A stretch of 64,000 nt of DNA, taken from Ilumatobacteraceae bacterium (lineage in GTDB: Bacteria; Actinomycetota; Acidimicrobiia; Acidimicrobiales; Ilumatobacteraceae). The notes under the pieces were generated by a model that made no database searches, was not told the origin of the DNA, and saw only the letters and a program-made list of their open reading frames with translations. Both the position numbers and the translations under genes were made by a program. Location of the stretch: NCBI GenBank assembly GCA_025358075.1, contig JANYKU010000089.1, positions 1-64,000 on the forward strand, given 5' to 3'. Shown one piece after another: positions 17,806-25,883 of this stretch (position 1 is the stretch's first letter; each line of letters starts with the position of its first letter).

Positions 17806-17818
17806 AAGGGGAACCGAC

Positions 17819-17851
17819 ATGTTCACCGAAGGCGTCAGTTTTCTCGTCTAA
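17819..17851 (+). CDS. possible 10-codon mini-ORF in the leader of the monooxygenase gene
   Basis: ATG preceded at 7 bases by GAAAGGGGAA, a ribosome site as good as any in this region, then nine codons (MFTEGVSFLV) and TAA. It ends 22 bases before the monooxygenase GTG, which has its own AAAGGAG. It could couple or modulate translation, or be the remnant of a lost gene. No rare-codon run or attenuator hairpin is evident. Confidence 0.3.
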   Translation: MFTEGVSFLV

Positions 17852-17873
17852 TTACCTTGCAAAGGAGCAACCC

Positions 17874-19061
17874 GTGTCGACGACCACGTCCCTGACAGCG
17901 AGCGATGCGGTCGCCCGCGCTCGCGAACTGATCCCCGAGCTGCGCGAGCGCGCCGCCCAAACCGCGGCCGATCGACGTCTGCCGCAGTCCAGCATCGACA
18001 GGCTCCGCGATGCCGGCGCGCTGAAGACCATCCAGGCCACCCGCAACGGGGGCGCGGCCCTCGGGATTCGTAGCCATCTCGACGTGATGAGCGCGCTCGG
18101 TCAGGGCTGCGGCTCGACGGCCTGGGTTGCCGGCGTCGTACAGGCCCACTCGTGGTTGATGTCGCACTTCCCCGAGCAGGGCCAAGACGATGTGTACGCC
18201 GGCCACGCCGACGCTGTGGTCTCCGCCGTCATCGGGCCGCGCGGCAAGGCGGTGCAAACAGCCGACGGCTTCCACCTTCAAGGTGTGTGGCCCTTCGGTT
18301 CCGGATGCGAGCGGGCCGACTGGCTGCTGCTGGGCGCCGTGGTGTTCGACCCTGCCGGCAACGAGGTCGACCAGGGCGACTTCATCGTGCCGACGTCGTC
18401 GGTCACGATCAAGGACGACTGGTTCGTCAGCGGGTTGGCGGGTACCGGCTCCTGCACGATGGTCGTCGAAGGAGTCGACGTGCCGGCTCACCGCTTCTTG
18501 TCACTGCCGGGACTGATCATGGGCAACAGCCCCGGCGCCGCATTGCACGGCGACGATTGGGTCCAGCGCTGTGCGCCCGTACCGGTATTGACCATCGCCT
18601 TGTGCGGCGGAGCCATCGGGATCGCCAAGCAGGCGCTGGCCGACTTCCCGGCGGCGATCAAGGGCAAGGTCATCGCCTACACCGCCGACCCGCAAGAGCC
18701 GCACCCATTCACCCACATCCGCATTGGCGACGCCGCGTCGCGCATCCGCGAGGGCGAGCTGCTGCTGTATGCAGTTGCCGACGAGCTCGACGCCACGGCA
18801 CTGGCCGGCGGCGAGGTGCCGTTCCTGCGGCGTGCCGAGATGCGCAACGACTGCGCGACCGCTGTGCGCCGATTGCTGGAAGGCGTCGAGATCCTCTTCC
18901 GCGAATCCGGTGCAACCGGTGTACGCACATCGAGCCCGATGAACCGGGCACTCGCCGACATCCAGACGATCAACAACCACGGGTTGATGAAGTTGGAGAC
19001 CAACCAAGAGATGTACGGCCGCCTGCTGCTCGGGTTGGAACCCAACACGCCACTGATCTAA
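17874..19061 (+). CDS. HsaA-like flavin-dependent monooxygenase, oxygenase component (acyl-CoA dehydrogenase fold)
   Basis: A 395-residue acyl-CoA dehydrogenase-fold protein: helical N-terminus with GALKTIQATRNGGAALG, GCGSTAWVAGVVQAHSWLM, beta domain with GVWPFGSGCERADWLLLGA and GLAGTGSCTMVVEGVDVP, and the C-terminal four-helix bundle. These segments match HsaA/HpaB-like two-component hydroxylases better than true acyl-CoA dehydrogenases, as no catalytic Glu base is apparent. Such enzymes hydroxylate phenols using FMNH2 from a separate reductase. That reductase (HsaB) is not present nearby. GTG at 17874 follows AAAGGAG. Confidence 0.82.
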   Translation: MSTTTSLTASDAVARARELIPELRERAAQTAADRRLPQSSIDRLRDAGALKTIQATRNGGAALGIRSHLDVMSALGQGCGSTAWVAGVVQAHSWLMSHFPEQGQDDVYAGHADAVVSAVIGPRGKAVQTADGFHLQGVWPFGSGCERADWLLLGAVVFDPAGNEVDQGDFIVPTSSVTIKDDWFVSGLAGTGSCTMVVEGVDVPAHRFLSLPGLIMGNSPGAALHGDDWVQRCAPVPVLTIALCGGAIGIAKQALADFPAAIKGKVIAYTADPQEPHPFTHIRIGDAASRIREGELLLYAVADELDATALAGGEVPFLRRAEMRNDCATAVRRLLEGVEILFRESGATGVRTSSPMNRALADIQTINNHGLMKLETNQEMYGRLLLGLEPNTPLI

Positions 19062-19885
19062 GTCGCGTCAGCCAGTTGATCTGCCAGCTCCAGCGGTGGC
19101 TCATCAACAGTGCGCGTGCGCTGGCGGTTCCACCACGCAGCGGTCGCCATACCGACGAGCAGCACCGCTGTCGCGACGATGCCGTCGAGCAACCAGTGAT
19201 AGCCGGTGAGGGTCACCGCCAACACCGTGGACACGGTATGGGCGGCTCCGATCCAACGCCATCGACTGCGCGAGACCGACACCGTGCCGATGCCGACGAG
19301 CATCGCCCAGGCAACATGCATCGACGGCATTGCCGCCAGTTGCCCGGGGTCTTGGAACCCGCCGCTGTGATACACCGATGGGCCATAACGCGCGGCCGTG
19401 TCGACGAACCCGAAGTTGGGGAAGAACCGCGGCGGCGCCAGCGGGATGAACAAGATGCACTGGCACACGATCGACACGAACGCCAGCTGATTGCGCCAGT
19501 GCGCGAACGAGTCGCGATGGCGCACATACAGCCACACCAGAAAAATACCGAGCGGAGCGACGTGGAACACGATGTAGTACGTGTTCATGAAGCGGATGAA
19601 CCACGTCGCGTGCAATGCCCACCGCTGCAACGTCGCCTCGTTGGGGAGGTGCACCCACCGCTCGACATGCCAGACCCAACGCCCCCGCCCGTATGCGTCG
19701 CCCGTGCCCACGAGCGTGACCGCGCCCAACTTGCGCCATGTCGCATAGATCAGGAAGACGAGCGCCGATTCCTTGCACAGCGGCGCAACCTGGCGCTGCC
19801 AGGCACCTTCGTGGCGACGGGCGAACAACCACACGACGACGAGGAACGCCACGACCCACATCGACACCGTCACGCTGAGCCACAC
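19058..19885 (-). CDS. PAP2-superfamily membrane enzyme (inositolphosphotransferase/phosphatase-like)
   Basis: About 275 residues with six hydrophobic segments. The acid-phosphatase motifs are the membrane-phosphatase form: PSMHVAWAM (motif 2 with catalytic His) and GYHWLLDGIVA (motif 3 His and Asp). The overall length and the late position of the motifs fit the PAP2_3 group that includes Aur1-like and actinobacterial lipid phosphotransferases. GTG at 19885 is the chosen start; ATG at 19861 is the alternative. Its stop overlaps the monooxygenase stop on the other strand by 3 bases. Confidence 0.75.
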   Translation of the reverse strand: MWLSVTVSMWVVAFLVVVWLFARRHEGAWQRQVAPLCKESALVFLIYATWRKLGAVTLVGTGDAYGRGRWVWHVERWVHLPNEATLQRWALHATWFIRFMNTYYIVFHVAPLGIFLVWLYVRHRDSFAHWRNQLAFVSIVCQCILFIPLAPPRFFPNFGFVDTAARYGPSVYHSGGFQDPGQLAAMPSMHVAWAMLVGIGTVSVSRSRWRWIGAAHTVSTVLAVTLTGYHWLLDGIVATAVLLVGMATAAWWNRQRTRTVDEPPLELADQLADAT

Positions 19886-19944
19886 GACCCGACAGGTTAC
19901 GACCGTGGCCCCGTTGTGCCGACCAGCGCAGCAGAATGTTGACC

Positions 19945-21897
19945 ATGTCCCCCACGCCCCTCTGGTCTCCCACACTTGACTCGATCGCCCACAGCAACAT
20001 CGGGCGGTTCATGGCATGGCTGGGCGAGCGCGGCATCGGACCGTTCGACTCCTACGACGCATTGTGGCGCTGGTCGGTCGACGATCTCGCCGGCTTCTGG
20101 GGTGCGGTGTGGGAGTTCTTCGACGTGCGGGCCAGCCGGCCGTACACACAAGTTCTCGACTCGCCGACGATGCCCGGCACGAGATGGTTCGTCGATGCGA
20201 CGCTGAACTACGCCGAGCACATCCTCCGGCACCAGGGTGAACGACCGGCGATCCTCTCCTACTCGCAGTCGCGACCTTTTTCTACACTCACCTGGCATGA
20301 GCTCATCGAACAGGTCGGGAGGGCCCGCGCCGGGTTCCAGCGGCTGGGAGTCGGCCGCGGCGATCGCGTCGCTGCGTATCTCCCGAACATCCCCGAGACC
20401 ATCATCGCCTTCCTCGCCACCGCCAGCCTCGGCGCGGTGTGGACGAGCTGCGCGCCGGAGTTCGGCGTGCAGGCGGCGCTCGACCGTTTCGGACAGATCG
20501 ATCCGAAGGTGCTGTTGGTGGTCGATGGCTACCGCTATGGAAGCCGAGACATCGATCGTCGCGCCGAGGTCCAGGCGATCCGCGACGGCCTGTCGAGCCT
20601 GAAGGCAACCGTGGCGGTGCCGTACCTCGGCAACGACAACATGCCCGGTGCGATCACCTGGAGCGAGCTCGTCGCCGAGTCAAAGCCCCTCGCGTTCGAG
20701 CAAGTCGAGGCCGACCATCCGTTGTACGTGTTGTATTCCTCGGGCACCACCGGCATGCCGAAGCCGATCGTTCACGGGCACGGGGGCATCATGCTCGAGC
20801 ATCTCAAGGTGCTCGGCTTGCACGCCGACCTCGGGCCCGCCGACCGGTTCTTCTGGTTCACCACCACTGGGTGGATGATGTGGAACTACCTCGTCAGCGG
20901 GTTGCTGACCGGCGCGTCGATCGTGACCTTCGACGGCGACCCGGCGTCGCCGACCCTCGACGCACTGTGGAGCCTGGCAGAAGGTGCCGAGATCACCTGG
21001 TTCGGCGCCAGCGCCCCGTACTACATGGCGTGCCGCAAGGCCGGTCTTCGGCCCGCACGCGACTTCGACCTTTCGAAGCTGCGCGCCGTGGGATCCACCG
21101 GGGCACCACTTCCGGCCGACGGATTCGACTGGATCTACGACGAGGTCGGGCGCAGCGTGATGCTGTCGTCGATCAGCGGCGGCACCGATGTGTGCTCGGC
21201 GTTCGTCGGCGGCTGCCCGATGGTGCCGGTGGTCGCTGGCGAGATCTCCTGCCGGTACCTGGGTGCCGCGGTCGAGGCGTTCGACGATGTCGGCAGATCG
21301 GTCGTCGGATCGCAGGGCGAGTTGGTCGTCACCAAGCCGATGCCGTCGATGCCGGTCGGGTTCTGGGGTGACGCCGACGGCTCGCGATTTCGGGCCACCT
21401 ACTTCGACAACTATCCGGGTGTGTGGAGGCATGGCGACTGGATCACCATCGACGACAAGGGCAGCTGTGTCATCACCGGCCGTTCTGACGCCACCTTGAA
21501 TCGCGGGGGCGTGCGCATCGGCACCAGCGAGATCTACCGCGTCGTCGAGACGATCGGCGGCATCAGCGACAGCCTGATCGTGCACCTCGAAGACATGGGT
21601 GGAGGAGGCGGCGTGCTGGTGCTGTTCGTTGTCCTCGACGAGGGTGTGGTTCTCGACGACATCGTCGGGCCGATCAAGCTGGCACTGCGCAACGGCCTGT
21701 CGCCGCGTCACGTGCCCGACGAGATCCACGCCTTGCCGTCGATTCCAACCACACTGTCGGGGAAGAAGTTAGAGCTGCCGGTGAAGAAGATCCTGCGCGG
21801 CGCCGATCCCGATTCGGTCGCCAGCCGGGGCGCGCTGAAGAACCCCGAGTCCCTCGACGCCGTGGTCGAAGTCGCCACCCTCCGCGAACCTCACTGA
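19945..21897 (+). CDS. aacS: acetoacetyl-CoA synthetase (acetoacetate-CoA ligase)
   Basis: A 650-residue ANL-superfamily ligase of full length. YSSGTTGMPKPIVHGHGG is the AMP-binding loop, and TTTGWMMWNYLVSGL, GGTDVCSAFVGG, HGDWITIDD and GRSDATLNRGGVRIGTSEIYR identify the acetyl/acetoacetyl-CoA synthetase branch; PLPSIPTTLSGKKLELPVKKIL-type C-terminus carries the catalytic Lys (SGKKLE). The N-terminal domain (SNIGRFMAWLGERG, SVDDLAGFWGAVWEFFDV) is that of acetoacetyl-CoA synthetases. ATG at 19945 gives the usual SPTPLWSP beginning and sits 7 bases after CAGAAT, a possible -10 box; an ATG at 19936 would add three residues. It activates acetoacetate for acetyl-CoA or polymer metabolism. Confidence 0.9.
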   Translation: MSPTPLWSPTLDSIAHSNIGRFMAWLGERGIGPFDSYDALWRWSVDDLAGFWGAVWEFFDVRASRPYTQVLDSPTMPGTRWFVDATLNYAEHILRHQGERPAILSYSQSRPFSTLTWHELIEQVGRARAGFQRLGVGRGDRVAAYLPNIPETIIAFLATASLGAVWTSCAPEFGVQAALDRFGQIDPKVLLVVDGYRYGSRDIDRRAEVQAIRDGLSSLKATVAVPYLGNDNMPGAITWSELVAESKPLAFEQVEADHPLYVLYSSGTTGMPKPIVHGHGGIMLEHLKVLGLHADLGPADRFFWFTTTGWMMWNYLVSGLLTGASIVTFDGDPASPTLDALWSLAEGAEITWFGASAPYYMACRKAGLRPARDFDLSKLRAVGSTGAPLPADGFDWIYDEVGRSVMLSSISGGTDVCSAFVGGCPMVPVVAGEISCRYLGAAVEAFDDVGRSVVGSQGELVVTKPMPSMPVGFWGDADGSRFRATYFDNYPGVWRHGDWITIDDKGSCVITGRSDATLNRGGVRIGTSEIYRVVETIGGISDSLIVHLEDMGGGGGVLVLFVVLDEGVVLDDIVGPIKLALRNGLSPRHVPDEIHALPSIPTTLSGKKLELPVKKILRGADPDSVASRGALKNPESLDAVVEVATLREPH

Positions 21898-21903
21898 CCC
21901 GGG

Positions 21904-21947
21904 TGTGGAGTGTTTTGCGCCCACCTGGGTGCCCGAACAACTCCACA
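21904..21947. terminator. hairpin between convergent aacS and thiolase genes
   Basis: An 8-bp perfect inverted repeat (TGTGGAGT/ACTCCACA) closes a GC-rich 28-base loop in the 67-base gap between two gene ends. There is no T-run on either strand, so it is at best a weak intrinsic terminator acting in both directions. Confidence 0.4.
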
Positions 21948-21964
21948 GGCGCCGCAGTGAGACG

Positions 21965-23152
21965 TCAGGTGAGGTTTTCGATGACGATGGCGATGCCTTG
22001 GCCGACGCCGATGCACATCGTCGCCAATCCGTACCGGCCGCCGGTGCGACGCAGCAGGTGGGCCAAGGTGGTGACGAGCCGAACACCGGAGCAACCGAGC
22101 GGGTGGCCGATGGCGATGGCGCCACCCTGCTGGTTGACGATCTGCGGGTCGAGCTCGGGCCACTCGCGCAGGCAGGCCAGCGATTGGGCGGCGAACGCCT
22201 CGTTCAACTCCACGGCGGCGAGGTCACCCCACGAGAGCCCGGCTCGGCGAAGCGCGGTGCGCGCCGCTTCGACCGGGCCGATGCCGTAGAGATATGGATC
22301 GACACCGCTGGTGGCCCGGCTGACGATCCGCGCCATCGGCGTGGCCTGCGACATCTCGAGACCACGCGACGACATGACGAGCATCGCCGCAGCACCGTCG
22401 TTCATCGGCGAGGCATTGCCCGCAGTGACCGAACCGCCTTGCCGGAACACCGGCTTCAACTTGGCCAACGACTCCATCGACGAGTCGGGGCGGATGCATT
22501 CGTCGCGCTCCATCGCAGCGTCGGCAACCTGCACGGTCTCGGCAGCGAAGTGACCCGCTGCCCAGGCCGCGGCGGCCTGCTGGTGCGAACGCACCGCAAA
22601 GGCATCCTGCTCGTCGCGCGAGATCGAGTACTTGTCGGCGAGCACCTCGGCGCCCTCGCCGAGCGAGATCGTCCACTCCCCCGGCATCTTCGGGTTGATC
22701 ATCCGCCATCCCAGCGCCGAGTTCCACAGCTGTTCGTGCGAGGTGGGGTAGGCCTTCGACGGCTTGAGCAACACCCACGGGGCGCGGGTCATGCTCTCGA
22801 CCCCGCACGCCACGGTGATGTCGGCATCGCCGACCGCGACGGTGCGAGATGCGCCGAAGATCGCCTCGATCCCGCTACCACACAACCGGTTGACCGTGGC
22901 CGCGGGAATGGTGGTCGGCAGACCGGCCAGCAGCACCGCCATGCGACCTACGTTGCGATTGTCCTCGCCCGCGCCGTTGGCGTCGCCGGCATAGACCTCA
23001 TCGATCGACGCAGGGTCGAGCGACGGGGAACGATCGACGACGGCTCGCACCGCGCCGGCCAGCAAGTCGTCGGCACGGACACCCGCCAATGCGCCGCCGA
23101 TGCGACCGAGCGGCGTGCGCACCGCATCGACGATGAAGGCTTCACTGCTCAT
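21965..23152 (-). CDS. pcaF: 3-oxoadipyl-CoA/acetyl-CoA C-acyltransferase (thiolase)
   Basis: A 395-residue thiolase with nucleophile Cys91 (VNRLCGSG), NEAFAAQSLA, His350 (AIGHPLGCSG) and Cys380 (TMCIGVGQG), so all catalytic residues are kept. GVESMTRAPWVLLKPSKAY and RDEQDAFAVRSHQQA match the PcaF/PaaJ group that splits 3-oxoadipyl-CoA into succinyl-CoA and acetyl-CoA. It is the last gene of the hydroquinone operon, with start overlapping the maleylacetate reductase stop, and takes the product of the CoA transferase two genes upstream. Confidence 0.88.
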   Translation of the reverse strand: MSSEAFIVDAVRTPLGRIGGALAGVRADDLLAGAVRAVVDRSPSLDPASIDEVYAGDANGAGEDNRNVGRMAVLLAGLPTTIPAATVNRLCGSGIEAIFGASRTVAVGDADITVACGVESMTRAPWVLLKPSKAYPTSHEQLWNSALGWRMINPKMPGEWTISLGEGAEVLADKYSISRDEQDAFAVRSHQQAAAAWAAGHFAAETVQVADAAMERDECIRPDSSMESLAKLKPVFRQGGSVTAGNASPMNDGAAAMLVMSSRGLEMSQATPMARIVSRATSGVDPYLYGIGPVEAARTALRRAGLSWGDLAAVELNEAFAAQSLACLREWPELDPQIVNQQGGAIAIGHPLGCSGVRLVTTLAHLLRRTGGRYGLATMCIGVGQGIAIVIENLT

Positions 23153-24225
23153 GGTCGCACTCCTTCGTAGGCACGTTCGAGGATCCCGAGCAGATCGGCC
23201 TCGTTGACTGGGCGAGGGTTGACGGTGATCTCCTCGGCAGCGGCGTGGGCAGCGCCGGGAAGATCCTCACGCTTCAACAATCCATCGTGTCCGGAGAGGT
23301 CGGCGAGCCGGGTCGGCACATGGCTGGCGACGGCGAGATCCCACAGCGCCGCGGCAGGGTCGCCGCCGGGCACGCCGAGTGCGTCGGCGAGCCTGGCCAT
23401 CTCTGCCGGCAGTGCGGGCGCATTGAAGGCGATCGCGTGCGGGAGGATCACGGAGTGGGCGTCGGCGTGCACGAGGTTGAACCGACCGCCCAACACGTGG
23501 CACAACTTGTGGTGTAAACCGGTTGATGTCGTGCCGAGGGCAACACCCGACAGATACGCGCCGTACAGCAGGGTGCCACGTGCATCGACATCGCCGGGCG
23601 ATTCCATCACCATCGGCAACGACTGGTGAATTGCACGCACGCCTTCGAGGGCGAGCGCCGACGTGATCGGATTGTTGCCCGGCGCGTACAGCGCTTCGAC
23701 GGAGTGCGCGAGAGCGTTGAAGGCCGACGGGCCGGTGACTTGAGGAGGCAAGCCAAGCGTGAGCTCGGGGTCGTAGACGACGGTCTTGGGCAGCACGACC
23801 GGGTTCTTGCCGGTCTGCTTGTGCCGACCGCCTGTGAGGCCGTAGATCGCGGTCTGCTCGCTACCGGCGTACGTGGTCGGCACGGCGACGATCGGCAGGT
23901 TGTGACTCAAGGCCATCGCTTTAGCAAGGCCCGTCGACGAACCACCGCCGATGCACACGATGCAGTCGACAGCGGCTTCGGTGGCGGCTGCCCGCGCCCG
24001 TTCGGCAAGCTCGACCGGCACGTGTTGAGCGACCTCGTCCCATGCCAACGCAAGCCGCGACCCGAGCTGCCGCGAGACCGCGGCAGCTGATTGCGCCGTG
24101 GCCCAATCGGAGATCAGCATCACCCGCTGCCCGCCGAGCCGCTCGACTTCGGCTCCGACCTCGGCCAGGCGGCCGGCACCGAACACGATTCGTGCCGGGA
24201 ACTGGTCGTAGGTGAACGGGTTCAT
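23149..24225 (-). CDS. maleylacetate reductase (iron-containing alcohol dehydrogenase family)
   Basis: A 358-residue protein with FTYDQFPARIVFGAGRL at the start, GGGSSTGLAKAMAL (nucleotide loop), PTTYAGSEQT and TGLHHKLCHVLGG, the characteristic segments of maleylacetate reductases; SAFNALAHSVEALYAP holds the family His. It reduces maleylacetate to 3-oxoadipate with NADH. ATG at 24225 overlaps the CoA-transferase beta stop (ATGA). Position between the dehydrogenase making maleylacetate and the CoA transferase using 3-oxoadipate supports the call. Confidence 0.92.
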   Translation of the reverse strand: MNPFTYDQFPARIVFGAGRLAEVGAEVERLGGQRVMLISDWATAQSAAAVSRQLGSRLALAWDEVAQHVPVELAERARAAATEAAVDCIVCIGGGSSTGLAKAMALSHNLPIVAVPTTYAGSEQTAIYGLTGGRHKQTGKNPVVLPKTVVYDPELTLGLPPQVTGPSAFNALAHSVEALYAPGNNPITSALALEGVRAIHQSLPMVMESPGDVDARGTLLYGAYLSGVALGTTSTGLHHKLCHVLGGRFNLVHADAHSVILPHAIAFNAPALPAEMARLADALGVPGGDPAAALWDLAVASHVPTRLADLSGHDGLLKREDLPGAAHAAAEEITVNPRPVNEADLLGILERAYEGVRP

Positions 24226-24983
24226 GCCGGTTGCAATCTGCGCAGCGTGTCGAGCTCGCCCGAGGTCGGCTCGGCCGTGGTTTCCAGGTCGTCTGCGAAA
24301 CGAACCGCCCACCCGGTTGCAGCCACGACCTGGTCACGAGTTATCCCGGGATGCAGCGCCACCACCACCAGCTCGCAGGTGTCGGGATCCGGTTCCATCA
24401 GGGCGAGGTCGGTGATGACCCACTTCGGTCCGCCGCCGCGAAGACCAAAGCGCTCGCGATCGCCCTTGCCGCCGCCGTAGCCAAACGACGTGCGGAAGTC
24501 GCAGCGTTCGACGAAGGCCCGCGCCGACTGGCGCATGATCACCATGACCGCCCCCGCGGACGCAGCGATCTCGGGCGCACCACCTGCGCCAGGCAGGCGG
24601 GTTTTCGGCGACTCGTACGAACCGATCACCGTCGAGTTGATGTTGGCGTAGCGGTCGAGCTGCGCGCCACTGAGGAAGCCGATGTCGACACGTCCGGCCT
24701 GCAACCAATAGGCAAAGATCTCGGGCACGCTGACCACCGCGTCGCTGGTCTCGGCGAGCTCGCCATCACCAATCGACAGCGGCAGTCGAGTCGGCTTCGA
24801 ACCGATGCAACCCGACTCGTAGATCAACACCGGCTCGACCGGATACAGGCGACGCGCCAGGTTGGCCGCGGTCGACGGCAGGCCGATCCCGACGAAGCAG
24901 CGACTCTTCCCGGCCGCCGCAAGCGCACCGAGTTGGCGGGCGGCGTTGACGATCATCAACTCGTCGGTGGTGTACTCGGCCAT
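24222..24983 (-). CDS. CoA-transferase beta subunit (3-oxoadipate/glutaconate type)
   Basis: A 253-residue class I CoA-transferase subunit: NAARQLGALAAAGKSRCFVGIG at the N-terminus, then LIYESGCIGSKP, whose Glu is the position of the CoA-thioester nucleophile in this family. VDIGFLSGAQLDRYANINSTVIG and the GRGGPKWVITDLA-like region (RGGGPKWVITD) follow. Together with the alpha subunit upstream it should move CoA from succinyl-CoA to 3-oxoadipate. The glutaconate/IpdAB branch is similar, so context decides the substrate. Confidence 0.85.
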   Translation of the reverse strand: MAEYTTDELMIVNAARQLGALAAAGKSRCFVGIGLPSTAANLARRLYPVEPVLIYESGCIGSKPTRLPLSIGDGELAETSDAVVSVPEIFAYWLQAGRVDIGFLSGAQLDRYANINSTVIGSYESPKTRLPGAGGAPEIAASAGAVMVIMRQSARAFVERCDFRTSFGYGGGKGDRERFGLRGGGPKWVITDLALMEPDPDTCELVVVALHPGITRDQVVAATGWAVRFADDLETTAEPTSGELDTLRRLQPA

Positions 24984-25819
24984 CAGAACCCCACGCTCTC
25001 GCGGTACTCGGCGAAGTCGGCCGTGCCGACGACGTGCTTGTCGATCCACGTCGTGAACGCGTCGCGGTCTTTGGAGATCGCATCCCACGCTTTGTAGAAC
25101 GCGTTGTCGCGAACGGAGAACCCCATCGCAAAGCTTGGATGGGCGCCACCGGGAACGTGGCAGACCGCACTGACCACCCAAGCCGGCAGCACGATGGCGC
25201 CGGGTACCGCCGGCAACTCATCGACGATCTCCTCGACGGTCACGATCGACCGCGTCGACGCCAGCACGGCTTCCTTCTGCACGCCGAGCAGGCCCCAGAT
25301 CTGCACGTTGCCGCTTCGATCGGCACGCTGGGCATGGATGATGCCGACATCGGGGTTGATCGCCGGCACTGCTGCCAAGACCTCGCCGGTGAACGGACAC
25401 TGGACCGTCTTGATCGTGGTCGTGTGCTTGGGCAGGTCGGTGCCGACGTAGCCGCGAAGCATGCCGAACGGCAGACCTGCCGCGCCGGCCGCGTAGCGAG
25501 TGGCCATGCCGGCGTGGCTGTGCTCTTCGATCTCCAACGGATGCGGCCACTGGTTCTCGACGGCGTCGCGGAACCGCTGCAGTGAGCCGACACCAGGATT
25601 GCCACCCCACGAGAACGTCAACTTGGTGACGCAGCCGGCCCCGATCAGTTGGTCGTAGACCATGTCGGGCGTCATCCGAACGACGTGAAGGTTGCGGCGT
25701 TGTTGGCGGATGATCTCGTGACCGGCGGCATGTGGGATGAGGTGGGTGAACCCCTCCAACGCCAAGGTGTCGCCGTCGTGCACCAGTTCGGCGACGGCAT
25801 CTCGAAGCGAAGTGATCAT
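24983..25819 (-). CDS. CoA-transferase alpha subunit (3-oxoadipate/glutaconate type)
   Basis: A 278-residue alpha subunit with LVHDGDTLALEGFTHLIPHAAGHEI, the family's N-terminal glycine-containing fold, and KHTTTIKTVQCPFTGEVLAAVPAINPDVGIIHAQRAD in the middle. Its stop overlaps the beta subunit start, as expected for equal production of the two chains. The ATG at 25819 lies 65 bases after the aldehyde dehydrogenase stop, the largest gap within the operon, with no visible terminator, and CAAGGAGGG is present on the opposite sense only. Confidence 0.85.
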   Translation of the reverse strand: MITSLRDAVAELVHDGDTLALEGFTHLIPHAAGHEIIRQQRRNLHVVRMTPDMVYDQLIGAGCVTKLTFSWGGNPGVGSLQRFRDAVENQWPHPLEIEEHSHAGMATRYAAGAAGLPFGMLRGYVGTDLPKHTTTIKTVQCPFTGEVLAAVPAINPDVGIIHAQRADRSGNVQIWGLLGVQKEAVLASTRSIVTVEEIVDELPAVPGAIVLPAWVVSAVCHVPGGAHPSFAMGFSVRDNAFYKAWDAISKDRDAFTTWIDKHVVGTADFAEYRESVGF

Positions 25820-25883
25820 CGCGATGACCTTCCCACGACCAAGGAGGGAGCAGCCGAAGCGCAGCGGAGGCCAGTCCCGACCA

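Noticed and set aside
19058-19061. Overlap of the monooxygenase and PAP2 stop codons
   Set aside because: Convergent stop overlap is common in compact genomes and needs no special explanation.
21905-23170. Long open frame (421 codons) opposite the thiolase gene
   Set aside because: Arg/His/Gly-rich shadow translation; the thiolase on the other strand has every catalytic motif.
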